45,595 nucleotides of DNA from the NCBI GenBank assembly GCA_016927115.1, contig JAFGNH010000153.1, positions 1-45,595 of the forward strand, given 5' to 3'. The notes under the pieces were generated by a model. The model was not told where the DNA came from and ran no database searches. It saw nothing but the letters and a program-made list of their open reading frames with translations. How positions within the stretch are numbered: position 1 is the stretch's first letter; each line of letters begins with the position of its first letter. A program made the position numbers and the translations under genes. Source of the stretch: Anaerolineales bacterium. GTDB lineage: Bacteria; Chloroflexota; Anaerolineae; Anaerolineales; E44-bin32. Of the stretch, positions 8,283 to 17,053 are shown piece after piece.

Positions 8283-9656
8283 TTACTGAGTGTTCTGCTC
8301 GATCTGGGCCTGTGCTGCATCAAGAGCTTCCATTGCATCCATTTCGCCGGCCAGATAAGCGCTTACGTACGTAGCAATCGCAGTCTCAACGATGCTGTAT
8401 TCAGGAGTACGCGGGCGGTAATCGCCGTCGCCGTTTTCAAAAGCTTCGAGCAGCAGCGGCATCCAGGGCAGCGCTTCAACGATATCAGGATCGGTCATCG
8501 TGCTGTAGCGCAGCGGTACGCCGCGGTGCAGGACCCATTCTTTCTGAATCTCTTCCGAGGACAGCCACTTGATGAATTCCCAGGCAGCTTCCTGCTTCAC
8601 GGAATCCGAATCGGCATTGATACCAATACCCCATCCACCGAAACCGTAGGTCTGTGCCACACCTTCTGAAACAGGGGCGAGGGTGATGTCTACCATTCCA
8701 ACAACGGATGACATTTCGGGATCTTCGTAGTCATTACGGGCGATGCTCCAGCCTTCCATCATGGCAACCTTGCCATCACGGAATGCTGTTTCACGATCTC
8801 CCCACCAGTAACCGGGGGATCCCGGAGGAGCATAGTCGAATAAATCGCCGAAGAATTCGAGGATTTGAGCATTTTCTTCCGTGTTGAGCTTTATGCTGCC
8901 GTCGGCGTCAAGGATAGTGCCGCCGTGCTGCTGTACCCATGCCATGTAATCCTGCGCGCCGGCTGACCCGGCACCAAGAAGAGCGATACCGTAGAAGTCG
9001 TTATCCGGGTCGTTAAGTTCCATGGCAGCGGCAAGCATTTCTTCCTGGGTTGTGGGGGGCTCGATACCGGCTGCTTCGAAGACATCCTTGCGGTAGTTAA
9101 GGACATTGGCGTAACCGCCAAGCGGGAATGCATACTGCTGGCCTTGATATTCGCCCTGAGTCCACATGACAGGCAGAATGTCGTCGAGGTTCAGCTCGTC
9201 TGCATCACGAGCCATTAAGTCGTCAAGCGGAACGGTATAGCCGTTAGCGCCATATTCACCCGACCATACAATGTCCATGGTCATGAGGTCATACGAAGCT
9301 GTCTCTCCTACGAAATCGGCAGTCAGTTTCTGATAGAGGTCAACATAACCCAGCTCGTCCATGGTGATTGTGATTCCGGTCTCTTCTTCGAAGAGGGGAA
9401 TCAGGTAGCGAAAGCCTTCGATGTATTGATCGGTCATCGAGGCCAGAGTCAGTTCAACACCGTCGTAGGGCATCGCAGCTTCTTCAGCGGCTGGTTCTTC
9501 GGCGGCAGGCTCTTCGGCAGCAGGCTCTTCAGCCATCGGTTCTTCTGCAGCCGGTTCCTCAGCAGCAGGCGTTTGAGCTGTACAGCCAATTGATGAAAAA
9601 ACCAGGGCTGTAAGAATGAATGTAAAAACGAGGGTTTTTACAACTTTCGTTTGCAT
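8283..9656 (-). CDS. Sugar-binding lipoprotein of the CUT1 ABC transporter
   Basis: A solute-binding protein (SBP family 1, MalE/UgpB-like) of 457 residues. The start at 9656 is set by AAGGAG six bases upstream and by the signal peptide that follows: basic MQTKVVK, hydrophobic core, lipobox SSIGC. After the lipid-modified cysteine comes a low-complexity Glu/Pro/Ala linker of about 40 residues, a tether often seen in Anaerolineae binding proteins. Mature-domain features include RNDYEDPEM, WSGEYGANG and the typical C-terminal WEFIKWLSSEE. It binds the substrate outside the membrane and delivers it to the two permeases. The ATG at 9746 would bury the signal peptide and is rejected. Confidence 0.93.
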   Translation of the reverse strand: MQTKVVKTLVFTFILTALVFSSIGCTAQTPAAEEPAAEEPMAEEPAAEEPAAEEPAAEEAAMPYDGVELTLASMTDQYIEGFRYLIPLFEEETGITITMDELGYVDLYQKLTADFVGETASYDLMTMDIVWSGEYGANGYTVPLDDLMARDADELNLDDILPVMWTQGEYQGQQYAFPLGGYANVLNYRKDVFEAAGIEPPTTQEEMLAAAMELNDPDNDFYGIALLGAGSAGAQDYMAWVQQHGGTILDADGSIKLNTEENAQILEFFGDLFDYAPPGSPGYWWGDRETAFRDGKVAMMEGWSIARNDYEDPEMSSVVGMVDITLAPVSEGVAQTYGFGGWGIGINADSDSVKQEAAWEFIKWLSSEEIQKEWVLHRGVPLRYSTMTDPDIVEALPWMPLLLEAFENGDGDYRPRTPEYSIVETAIATYVSAYLAGEMDAMEALDAAQAQIEQNTQ

Positions 9657-9684
9657 CTTCAACTCCTTTGTTGGTGTGGGATAC

Positions 9685-9787
9685 TCAATTACTTCCATAC
9701 AGCGAATCAACTTCTTCCTCAGTTGCGTAGACGATAATCTCGTCATGTGAGAAGATACTGCACAGTTTTATCAGGTTTTCACCTCCT
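9685..9787 (-). other. Perfect Shine-Dalgarno with a possible 29-codon CTG-start leader
   Basis: The minus strand carries AGGAGGTG at 9787-9780 in the gap between gntR and the binding-protein gene. No ATG, GTG or TTG follows at working distance, but a CTG at 9774 is seven bases away and opens a 29-codon frame that stops at 9685, just before the binding-protein ribosome site. It may be a leader peptide, or a remnant. Confidence 0.3.
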
Positions 9788-9841
9788 GTCTTCCAATGTT
9801 TCGGTTCATCCGATCTTATGGATTGGTCTTTGAGTGAGAGG

Positions 9842-10573
9842 TTACCGATCCAGATGAAGCGAATACCTGTATCGATCCCCACAGCTGATTACCTTGTGAT
9901 ACTCGACAGGCACGTGGCCGGTCGTGTAAACGATACCCTTCACCACCAGCAGGGGAGCGCCGGCGGGCATTTCCAGCAGGAGAGCGCTTTCTTCATCAGC
10001 AGAGGCTGATTCGATGGATTTATCGGCCTCGATAATCGGGATATTCTTCTGTTCAAGGAGCGACCATAAAGAAGCGACATTTTCCAGTTCACAAAGTTCA
10101 ATGAAGGTGCCCTCGGGGAGTGAGAGATAGGAGATGTTCAGGGCGATTGGTACGTCATCGACCAGCCTGAGCCGCTGGATATAGGTTACTTCGTGATCGG
10201 TGGGGACACCCAGTTTTTCAGTAACCCTTGCGGGGGGGACACGTTTATCAAAATCCAGCAATTTAGAGGTGACCACCTGGCCGTGTTCGGCCATGTCTTC
10301 CGAGAAACTTGTCAGTCGTGAAAGCCCGCGTTTGATCTTCGTCCGAAGGATAAAGGTTCCTTTTCCGGGAATGCGTCTGATGTAACCATCAACCTCCAGG
10401 TCGTGCATAGCTCGTCGGACGGTAGCCCGGCTGATACTGAACTGGTTGATGATCTCCAGTTCAGTGGGGAGCGGTTTATCTGCAGGGAACTCGCCGTTCT
10501 CGACACGTTCGACGAGATATTCTTTAAGCTGGTGATAGAGTGGAAGCGGGGATTCTCGTTTAAGTTGGGTCAT
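9842..10573 (-). CDS. GntR/HutC-family transcriptional regulator with UTRA domain
   Basis: A 243-residue repressor-type regulator. The N-terminal winged helix-turn-helix (about residues 10-75) has PTELEIINQFSISRATVRRA and the wing motif PGKGTFI. The C-terminal UTRA ligand-binding domain follows from about residue 95 and ends with the usual YRYSLHLDR-like tail. Members of this subfamily normally bind a phosphorylated or free sugar and leave DNA. The ATG at 10573 is preferred over the GTG at 10579 because GAGG lies five bases before it. First gene of the minus-strand sugar operon, so it likely controls its own operon through the inverted repeat at 10591-10618. Confidence 0.9.
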   Translation of the reverse strand: MTQLKRESPLPLYHQLKEYLVERVENGEFPADKPLPTELEIINQFSISRATVRRAMHDLEVDGYIRRIPGKGTFILRTKIKRGLSRLTSFSEDMAEHGQVVTSKLLDFDKRVPPARVTEKLGVPTDHEVTYIQRLRLVDDVPIALNISYLSLPEGTFIELCELENVASLWSLLEQKNIPIIEADKSIESASADEESALLLEMPAGAPLLVVKGIVYTTGHVPVEYHKVISCGDRYRYSLHLDR

Positions 10574-10590
10574 TCTCACCTCAAATAAGG

Positions 10591-10618
10591 CATAATGTTA
10601 TAATGACCTAACATTATG
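10591..10618 (-). promoter_or_regulatory. Perfect inverted repeat, probable GntR operator
   Basis: CATAATGTTA at 10591-10600 and TAACATTATG at 10609-10618 are exact reverse complements around an 8-base spacer. The site begins about nine bases downstream of the -10 box, where a bound repressor would block transcription start. Confidence 0.8.
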
Positions 10619-10626
10619 ATAATTCC

Positions 10627-10654
10627 ATTATAGAGCAGGAAAAATCAGAGTCAA
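10627..10654 (-). promoter_or_regulatory. Sigma70-type promoter of the gntR sugar operon
   Basis: On the minus strand TTGACT (10654-10649), a 16-base spacer and a perfect TATAAT (10632-10627). Predicted start of transcription is near 10620, at the edge of the operator, about 47 bases before the gntR start codon. Confidence 0.75.
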
Positions 10655-10938
10655 GTATTTCTCGCAAGATGAAGAAAAACCAACCTGGATAAAGAGAGCA
10701 ACTGGTCCATCATCAGGTGGCTGGATACAGGGTGGAGCTGGTTCTTTTTTGTTCGTTTACTGATGTTCGGAAATACACAGCAGGTTTTCCATAATCAGTC
10801 GTCGATACTCACTCATTATTCAGAAGAATGAGAAGTACGTTGACCAGTAATCAATGTTATCTCAAAGCGGGAAAGATGGGCATGTCATATCAAACCGGCA
10901 TCGAAAGTAATCTTAAACGCTCCAAGCGCCAGGGTAAC
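10655..10938. other. Intergenic stretch, no gene seen
   Basis: It lies between the end of the minus-strand hypothetical gene and the gntR promoter. A T6 run occurs at about 10745-10751, but I cannot draw a convincing stem before it. Confidence 0.4.
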
Positions 10939-11607
10939 TCAAGGGGAGCGTTTGGCGAGAACGTACTGGCTGGTCAAGGTTCCATCGGCTTCAGTGCGGT
11001 TTTCTGTGGCAGTTGTTTGTAGTTCGGTCCATGCATCAAACTGCCAATGTAAGAAAACCAGGTTTTCGACGGGGTACAGGTCAGGGAGCGGGAAGGAAGC
11101 TTCCAAATCGGCCCCGGATAGTTCGATTCCATCCTGCAAGATCCAAACGTGAAAGGCTGAGATGAAATCCAGATCGGCCGAAAAATCTTCGGGCAGTTGG
11201 AAGGCGGCCAGAGGAGCCAGGGAAACGATGTCAGCAATTCCACATGGCAGGCTGATGCTGATCCCTTCCTCAAGAGCAAGCACGGCCTGGCCAATGCAGT
11301 CCCGTGGCCGTTTTACACCACTCACGGCCAGGAGACAGGTGCCGGTTCGGTGGGAAAGGGTTTGTTCCCAGAAGCTGTCGGGAGAGACAATGGTTTCCAT
11401 TTCAATCCAGGCATTGACGTTCGGGTTCCAGAGTTGAATGACCGGTGTCAGTTCACTCATCCATTCCGGGATGCGGAATCGGATCAGCATCGGAGCACTT
11501 GTATATTCCACCACCTTCCCGTCTTCTTCCTCCCTGCGCATGATCATTTTTATTTCAGCGCCCTCAGCGTCTTCAGCGTATACTCTTACACCGGCAGCCC
11601 GTTTCAT
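10939..11607 (-). CDS. Hypothetical protein, possibly a truncated gene
   Basis: I do not recognise this 222-residue protein. It has no signal peptide or membrane span. The composition is acidic with many aromatic residues, and the WMSELTPVIQLWNPNVNAW stretch looks like a beta-rich extracellular domain. The N-terminal residues YAEDAEGAE are encoded by a copy of the dispersed GCTGAGG-type repeat (11553-11580), and the bases just upstream share TCGGGACAAAC with the 41-bp array. There is no good ribosome site before either the ATG at 11607 or the next ones. The 5' end may therefore be repeat DNA fused to a remnant, and the real start, if any, may lie further in. It sits in line with two secreted-protein genes. 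Confidence 0.45.
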   Translation of the reverse strand: MKRAAGVRVYAEDAEGAEIKMIMRREEEDGKVVEYTSAPMLIRFRIPEWMSELTPVIQLWNPNVNAWIEMETIVSPDSFWEQTLSHRTGTCLLAVSGVKRPRDCIGQAVLALEEGISISLPCGIADIVSLAPLAAFQLPEDFSADLDFISAFHVWILQDGIELSGADLEASFPLPDLYPVENLVFLHWQFDAWTELQTTATENRTEADGTLTSQYVLAKRSP

Positions 11608-11765
11608 GTTTGTCCCGAATCAGGAGTGCGTGTTTGCAATCCATACCGCCCACAACCTCAACGGGACGATCTGTTTACAGGCCGTCCCGTTGGGGATTAA
11701 GAATTTTCCCGGTTTTGAAGAACCCCGGATTCTGCTGCAGATTTCCGAAACCCCACTTTTCCCTT

Positions 11766-12617
11766 TCAGCGATTAGCGCAATATTCCAGGATCACTTCCG
11801 AAAATACACCTGTACGGGCCACTTCAGCCTGTTCGCTGTCAGTAGCGACTATCTGTACCTGGAAGTACGCGCTGCTGAAGGTTGTAAAGTCAGGGATGTC
11901 CTTTTCCGAGTTAAGCGTGAGCGTGAAACCGCCGCTTGAAGATGGATTCATTGCTACAGCAGTCCACTCTGTTTTGCTGCTGCTTTCTGTATCTTTCAGG
12001 CGGAAGAAAAGGACAACGCTGTACAGGGAAGGATCATCACCCTCAACGCGGATGGTGATATCCTTCGGCCCGCAGCCTGCGCCGCGATAATAGAAGCTGC
12101 TGGTTGAAAACGTCGGGTCGGATAACAAAACTTCTACTATTTCGGGGGTGGGGGTATCGGTGGGGGCAGCTGTGGGTTCATGTGTCGGGGCTTCCAAAGG
12201 CAGCTCTTGAGCTGCGGGTTTCTGCTGAAATACTACCTGGATCGGAGTTGACGGTCCATAATCGGATCCACTCTTTTTTCCGCGGACTTCCAGCAGGTAG
12301 GTGCCGAACGCGGGTGGAGTCCAGTCGTATTCACCCAGGAAGAGAGTGCCGTATTGTGCTCCTCCTGACCCTGTCTGGGAGGGGGAAACCTCCGCAGCAA
12401 CAACGCCATTGACGCTGAGCTGCATGCTCTCAATCCCTGCAAAACTGGCACAGTGGAACATAAGGTGAAGGGGATCCAGATTTGCATAACTTGAATTAGA
12501 AAGCGGTTGATCCCACCAGCAAGGTGTCTCCGGGGGTGGTGTACTGGTGGCGGGAGGGTTGCATGCTGAGAGAATAGTTGCTGTCAGAAGCAGAAGGGTC
12601 CACAATATTTTTTTCAT
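11766..12617 (-). CDS. Ig-like-domain lipoprotein
   Basis: A 283-residue predicted lipoprotein: MKKILW, a hydrophobic core and lipobox LSAC, then a Ser/Thr/Pro linker. An Ig-like module covers about residues 45-130, with a strand pair LSVNGVVAAEV and the motif DWTPPAFGTYLLEVRG. A Pro/Thr-rich spacer (APTHEPTAAPTDTPTPE) leads to a second beta domain of about 110 residues. The start at 12617 is set by GGGAG six bases upstream and by the signal peptide; the ATG at 12683 is rejected. The stop is CGC TGA, part of a dispersed repeat motif. The Ig module resembles the one in the next upstream gene, with which it probably shares a transcript. Role unknown; surface attachment or envelope function is a guess. 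Confidence 0.75.
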   Translation of the reverse strand: MKKILWTLLLLTATILSACNPPATSTPPPETPCWWDQPLSNSSYANLDPLHLMFHCASFAGIESMQLSVNGVVAAEVSPSQTGSGGAQYGTLFLGEYDWTPPAFGTYLLEVRGKKSGSDYGPSTPIQVVFQQKPAAQELPLEAPTHEPTAAPTDTPTPEIVEVLLSDPTFSTSSFYYRGAGCGPKDITIRVEGDDPSLYSVVLFFRLKDTESSSKTEWTAVAMNPSSSGGFTLTLNSEKDIPDFTTFSSAYFQVQIVATDSEQAEVARTGVFSEVILEYCANR

Positions 12618-12694
12618 TTCCAACTCCCAATCCATACTCCGGCTCTGTATCCGGGACTCTTTCGTGATATTGTTCTGATTCATGGCCGCACCTG

Positions 12695-15067
12695 CTAATC
12701 AGAGCGCGGCCGAATGAGAAATTGAACACTGCAGGAGGCGTTATCATTGTCACCCTGGGCCATATATCCGCTTTCTGTGTGCTCCATCCATCCATAGATG
12801 GATTCCGGACCAACCCAGGTGCTTACGTTGCATACCGGGTCATCACCGCTCTGGTGATCCCAATCCGTGAGATGAACGGCAATTTCGATCAGGCTGCCTC
12901 CTGTTACTGTGATAGGAATGGTGTTGTTAGATGTCTCGTACCCGCCTGTACAGGAGTTAGGGGATCCGAGTGAGGATTCACATAAATAGAATTCAGAAAA
13001 GGTGTAGCCCTGTTCTTTTACCGTCGTAGGGCAGCCAAGCGTGCCGCTTGAATCCAGAATACCCGGCACTGTCGGTTCATAATTATCATCCGGACAATCC
13101 CCATGATCGCCCCACGGGCGGAGGCTGCGGGCGCCCCCCGTTCCAGGTGCTCCCTTTGCGGAAATCCAGCCGTATATTTCAAGATCATCTCCTCCCCCGA
13201 TACCATCACCAAGATCGCCGAAGGATATGGAGTTGATCTGGACTTCCAATTCAACTTCTTCCGGAGCAGGGCAGAAGGGGAAGGTGTTGACCGTATTGCT
13301 TTCGGGTCCCTGCATGGTCTGGTTGGGGAAATCAGGATCGTCCGGACCGCCCGTATAGTACATGCGGACGTTGAGATACTTCGTATCCGTCCCGCAGCCG
13401 TTCTGGGGAGGTTCGATTGCCCAGGCTGAGAGAGAGGTAGGTGTGGTGAGAACCGGGTAGACATTGCTGAACTGGGCAAAGACATGGAACCCTGCTTCCC
13501 CGTGGGTGTCTTCTGCGCGTGAGCGGTAGTAATCGGCGTCGTGGCAGGCATCGCCCTTACCGGCAAGGCAGCGATCCGAGACCCACCAGATCAGGTATGG
13601 CTGCGAGCCTACATCATATCCGGGCCAGGGAGTGCAGAACAGCAAGTTTTCCCAGAAATTATCACCAGCACTTGGTGTGTGGTCCTTACACACCTCTGCT
13701 CCGTAGAGGATCATGGCAAACACCTCGGGCATCTGGGGGTCAACCGGTGCCGGCTCAGGTGGAGGTCCGTCCATTGGTTTCATAGTATCGACGCTGGCTT
13801 CGACTTCCAGTGAAAGGCCGCTGTTCTGGATAGTCAGGTTACCTGGCGCTGCCAGATTTATGGAATCCTGATCGAGCTCTCCAAGCCATTCCAACTCACC
13901 GTTGGACCACCCCCAGCAATCCAGATGCAGACCTGTTGATTGTTCTTCACTCGTCTGGATGATCGAGGCAAGGCTTTCGATATCAGGATTTAAAACACCC
14001 GGTGTAAAGAAGCCTTCTGTTGGCCAGCGTGACCAGTTGAGTCCATCCAGGGATTTGTAGCAGTAGAAAAGTTCCGTGTTTGTATCCGTCAAAAAAGCTG
14101 AAGGGTTGAGTGAAAGGACGGGCTGTTCTGAAATGGGCGGAGTGCAGCTGTCGGTGCTGATTTCAATACTTTTAATATTGCCGGGGGTCTCCCCGCCCAG
14201 ATTAAAGGCAGCTGCATAATACTGGTACAGTCCGGGCGCAAGCCCTGAATCCTTAATAAAGAAGTAATCCGTGATTTCGTGGGCACCGCGGGTAGCTACC
14301 AGTGTAAAACTGCTCTGACCGGGATCCTGTCTGTAGAGGTTAAAGCCAAGTTCGTTTTCGATTTTATCCTGGATATACAGTTTTACATCACATTCAGATA
14401 ATTCGTAATTGAGTATCACTGGTGCGGCGGGAGGATCGGTTGTGTTGAACAGGGATGCTGCCCAGACGATCGGGGAGGGATTCCAGCGCCTGGCTTCTTC
14501 GACGTTTGCATCTTCGGGAACTTCCTGAAGAATGGTCGGCAAAGCAGGCGCAGGGACCTGGGCCGGTGGATTACCCTCACCCCCGGAGCCCTGTACTACA
14601 GGGACGACCGTATCAGGATCGTCGCTTTCATTTTCGATATATTCTTTGAGCGCTTCATGAACACTGACATAAACCACACTGGAAGTGCCGGTGTTCTGAT
14701 CCGTATCCATTGCTCTTGCGAGCAAGGAATACTCTCCAGGCGACGGTGGAATCCAGGACATGCTGACATTCATGGGTGTGACTCCTCCGGGTGGAGCAGA
14801 CTGAACTGCAACCAGTTCCCCATTAGCCCATAATTCAACACTCAGCAGGGGGTTTTCACCCTTTGCCATCACTGTAACAGGGAGAAACTCACCAGCCGGC
14901 ATCTCTGTCCCGGTATCAGGATCAAGGATTGCTATTTTTATGGCACCACCGTTCTCCGGAAATAGATAAGCTGTATTCCGGAATCCGATATACTTGCTGC
15001 CCAGGAACAAACCGCCCCCGATAACAGCAGCGAAGAGAATACCCAGCAACACTTTTCGAATACTCAT
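12695..15067 (-). CDS. Large exported multi-domain protein with Ig-like and Fn3-like modules
   Basis: A 790-residue protein with an N-terminal membrane segment (about residues 6-24, VLLGILFAAVIGGGLFLG), either an uncleaved anchor or a signal peptide without a clear cleavage site. Residues 45-130 form an Ig-like module (VELWANGELVAV, SWIPPSPGEYSLLARAMD). After a Pro/Glu/Gly-rich linker, about 225-310 looks like fibronectin type III (GFNLYRQDPG, LAPGLYQYYAAAFN). The C-terminal half has many cysteines and aromatic residues and an Asp/Gly-rich stretch (GDLGDGIGGGDDLEIYG) that could bind calcium. A good AGGAG precedes the ATG. No enzyme motif is visible, so the likely role is surface structure or binding. 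Confidence 0.75.
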   Translation of the reverse strand: MSIRKVLLGILFAAVIGGGLFLGSKYIGFRNTAYLFPENGGAIKIAILDPDTGTEMPAGEFLPVTVMAKGENPLLSVELWANGELVAVQSAPPGGVTPMNVSMSWIPPSPGEYSLLARAMDTDQNTGTSSVVYVSVHEALKEYIENESDDPDTVVPVVQGSGGEGNPPAQVPAPALPTILQEVPEDANVEEARRWNPSPIVWAASLFNTTDPPAAPVILNYELSECDVKLYIQDKIENELGFNLYRQDPGQSSFTLVATRGAHEITDYFFIKDSGLAPGLYQYYAAAFNLGGETPGNIKSIEISTDSCTPPISEQPVLSLNPSAFLTDTNTELFYCYKSLDGLNWSRWPTEGFFTPGVLNPDIESLASIIQTSEEQSTGLHLDCWGWSNGELEWLGELDQDSINLAAPGNLTIQNSGLSLEVEASVDTMKPMDGPPPEPAPVDPQMPEVFAMILYGAEVCKDHTPSAGDNFWENLLFCTPWPGYDVGSQPYLIWWVSDRCLAGKGDACHDADYYRSRAEDTHGEAGFHVFAQFSNVYPVLTTPTSLSAWAIEPPQNGCGTDTKYLNVRMYYTGGPDDPDFPNQTMQGPESNTVNTFPFCPAPEEVELEVQINSISFGDLGDGIGGGDDLEIYGWISAKGAPGTGGARSLRPWGDHGDCPDDNYEPTVPGILDSSGTLGCPTTVKEQGYTFSEFYLCESSLGSPNSCTGGYETSNNTIPITVTGGSLIEIAVHLTDWDHQSGDDPVCNVSTWVGPESIYGWMEHTESGYMAQGDNDNASCSVQFLIRPRSD

Positions 15068-15841
15068 AGGAACTTCTCCTGTGTAGATCTGATTCTTATG
15101 AAAATGTCATGAGGTCTTCTATTAAATAACGGGAAAAGGAAAGATACAGGCTACAGCTTGCGTATGCTGATCGGAGTTGGAGCAGGGGTGAGAATTAATG
15201 CAGGAGTGCTTGTCAGCACCATAATGTAGGGTTGTTAAAACGGTTGCGGCGTAAAAAGGGCTAATTCCGTTCCGAAAAGCTGCCTGAAGGATCTTTTCGT
15301 TTCTGGACAGAACCGGCAGGGATGGAATCTGGTTGATGACTGATTTTCCACATTAAACATGCCTTTTGGTGCCGGCATGTGATGCTATTCCAACAGTATG
15401 TTGAATACGGCATGTTCTTTCTATAGAATTTATCATAGCATATCTCTGGAACCAGTTCCACAGCAATCTATACAAGGATTCGGCAAAGATCAATCGTGTG
15501 AGGGATACGACTGATTTGTAAGTTTGATAAATAAGAACATTTTTCCGAGAATCCTGCCGCCAGCCATGTCTTGTTTCAGTTGGATCGACGCACGAACAAG
15601 TGTATTTTGTGTGGGGATGTTTTTTTTTCAGCGCCATGAGCGGTTCCAAAACCCGCGAACCACTCATGGTTCGGATTGATATTGATTACGCTGCAGAACC
15701 CCTTTTTTTACATAATTGTTAAGATCAGATACTGAATACTGCGGAATAACCAGGAAATGCAAGGATACTTGGCAGTCTCGTAAAACAACGCATTTATCAG
15801 TGTAATCTGTACTGATCAGCGCAATCAGTGGTTCTACGCAA
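15068..15841. other. Long intergenic region without a recognised gene
   Basis: This should hold the promoter of the 790-residue exported protein, but I see no good -35/-10 pair. There is a 7-bp hairpin ACATGCC/GGCATGT at 15357-15380 and a third GGCATGT copy at 15409-15415. The stretch 15795-15850 carries AATCAGTGGTTCTACGCAAT, close to the fragment near 1680, and runs through the stop codon of the MFS gene. ORFs of about 100 codons here have no ribosome site or known family. Confidence 0.4.
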
Positions 15842-17053
15842 TCAGCGATTCAACTCCCCGGGTTCTTTCATAAACAGAATCATTACCGCACTCAGTACTA
15901 TCATAACAACCATAAGCAGCAAACCCGGAGTGAAGGAACCGTCTGACTGCTTCAAGGCCTCCATGATATATACGAATACAAATGAGGCCTGGCCGAAAAG
16001 CTGGATCAGGCCGGCAGAAGTGCCTTCCGGTGTAGGGAAGGTGATCTCGGCGGCGTATTGCATGCCGATTGGATTGGCACTGATCAGGAAGAAGCCGAGG
16101 CTGAAAGCCGATACAAGCAGCAGCCACAGCTCCTGGGCAAAGGTGATACCGATCATACCCGGTATGGCGAACACAAAGCCAATCAGCAGGAATGGAATCC
16201 GTTTATTGCGTTTATCGGAGATAGCCGGAAGCAGAATGGCACCGATCAACCCGCCAATCAGCATAGCAGCACCGAGGTTCCCTGCATCCACCGCGCTGAA
16301 ACCACGCGGCCGGATGATAGCCTCCACCCAGGTGTTCAGCCCGTTGAAGATCCCCAGTCCTACGAAGGAGATAAACAGATACATCCAGAACGGTTTAATC
16401 TTGAGTGCGCTTTTCAACCCGTCGAGCATAAGTGCGCGTACAGCCTGTTCCTCGCTGCAGGGTGGTGTGGCGGGCTTTTCACGGGCGAAAATCAGGAACA
16501 GCACGGCACTGACGGCTGTCACCACACCGTAGATAAGCTGGATCCTGTCGATGCTGTATGTTTCCATCAGAGCAGGGGTGAGCACCATTCCGAGGCCGGT
16601 GCCGATCAGGTTGGCGAGCGTGATCAGGCCGACTGCGGTGGCGCGCTCCTGTTCACCGAACCACTGCGCCGGCAGCTTGGTCCAGGCGTTCAGCAGGAAC
16701 GGTTGGGCGGCAGCCAGGCCGATGGTGAAGACCAGGGCGGTGGTGTAGTCTGAGCCGGCCAACCCGCGCCCGATCGCGCAAAAACCCATCAGTATGGCTC
16801 CGATACTGACACCGATACGCAGCCCCCAGGTGTCGAGCATCCAGGAGACCGGAATGGAGAGAGGCAGAAAGGCGATCATGAAAACCATCGAAAACATCCC
16901 GATCTGCAGGTCTGTGACACCGTAGAAGGAGGCTGCAAGGCCGGTGATGGGGGCGTACGATATCCACAGCAGCTGGATGGTGAGGTTGGTAAGCATAAAC
17001 ACTGCCAGAACGACCCAGCGATAGGGGTACAGCCGATATGGTTTCTGGTTCAT
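15842..17053 (-). CDS. Major facilitator superfamily transporter
   Basis: A 403-residue transporter with 12 predicted membrane spans in two halves and a cytoplasmic loop near residue 200. The loop after span 2 (SWMLDTWGLRIG) corresponds to the MFS motif A position. Its ATG overlaps the stop of the FGGY kinase gene (ATGA at 17050-17053), so it is coupled to that gene and most likely imports the substrate for the operon. It ends in CGC TGA within a dispersed repeat. Confidence 0.88.
   Translation of the reverse strand: MNQKPYRLYPYRWVVLAVFMLTNLTIQLLWISYAPITGLAASFYGVTDLQIGMFSMVFMIAFLPLSIPVSWMLDTWGLRIGVSIGAILMGFCAIGRGLAGSDYTTALVFTIGLAAAQPFLLNAWTKLPAQWFGEQERATAVGLITLANLIGTGLGMVLTPALMETYSIDRIQLIYGVVTAVSAVLFLIFAREKPATPPCSEEQAVRALMLDGLKSALKIKPFWMYLFISFVGLGIFNGLNTWVEAIIRPRGFSAVDAGNLGAAMLIGGLIGAILLPAISDKRNKRIPFLLIGFVFAIPGMIGITFAQELWLLLVSAFSLGFFLISANPIGMQYAAEITFPTPEGTSAGLIQLFGQASFVFVYIMEALKQSDGSFTPGLLLMVVMIVLSAVMILFMKEPGELNR

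Noticed and set aside
15353..15667. Minus-strand frame of 104 codons in the long gap
   Set aside because: No ribosome site, odd composition, no family resemblance.
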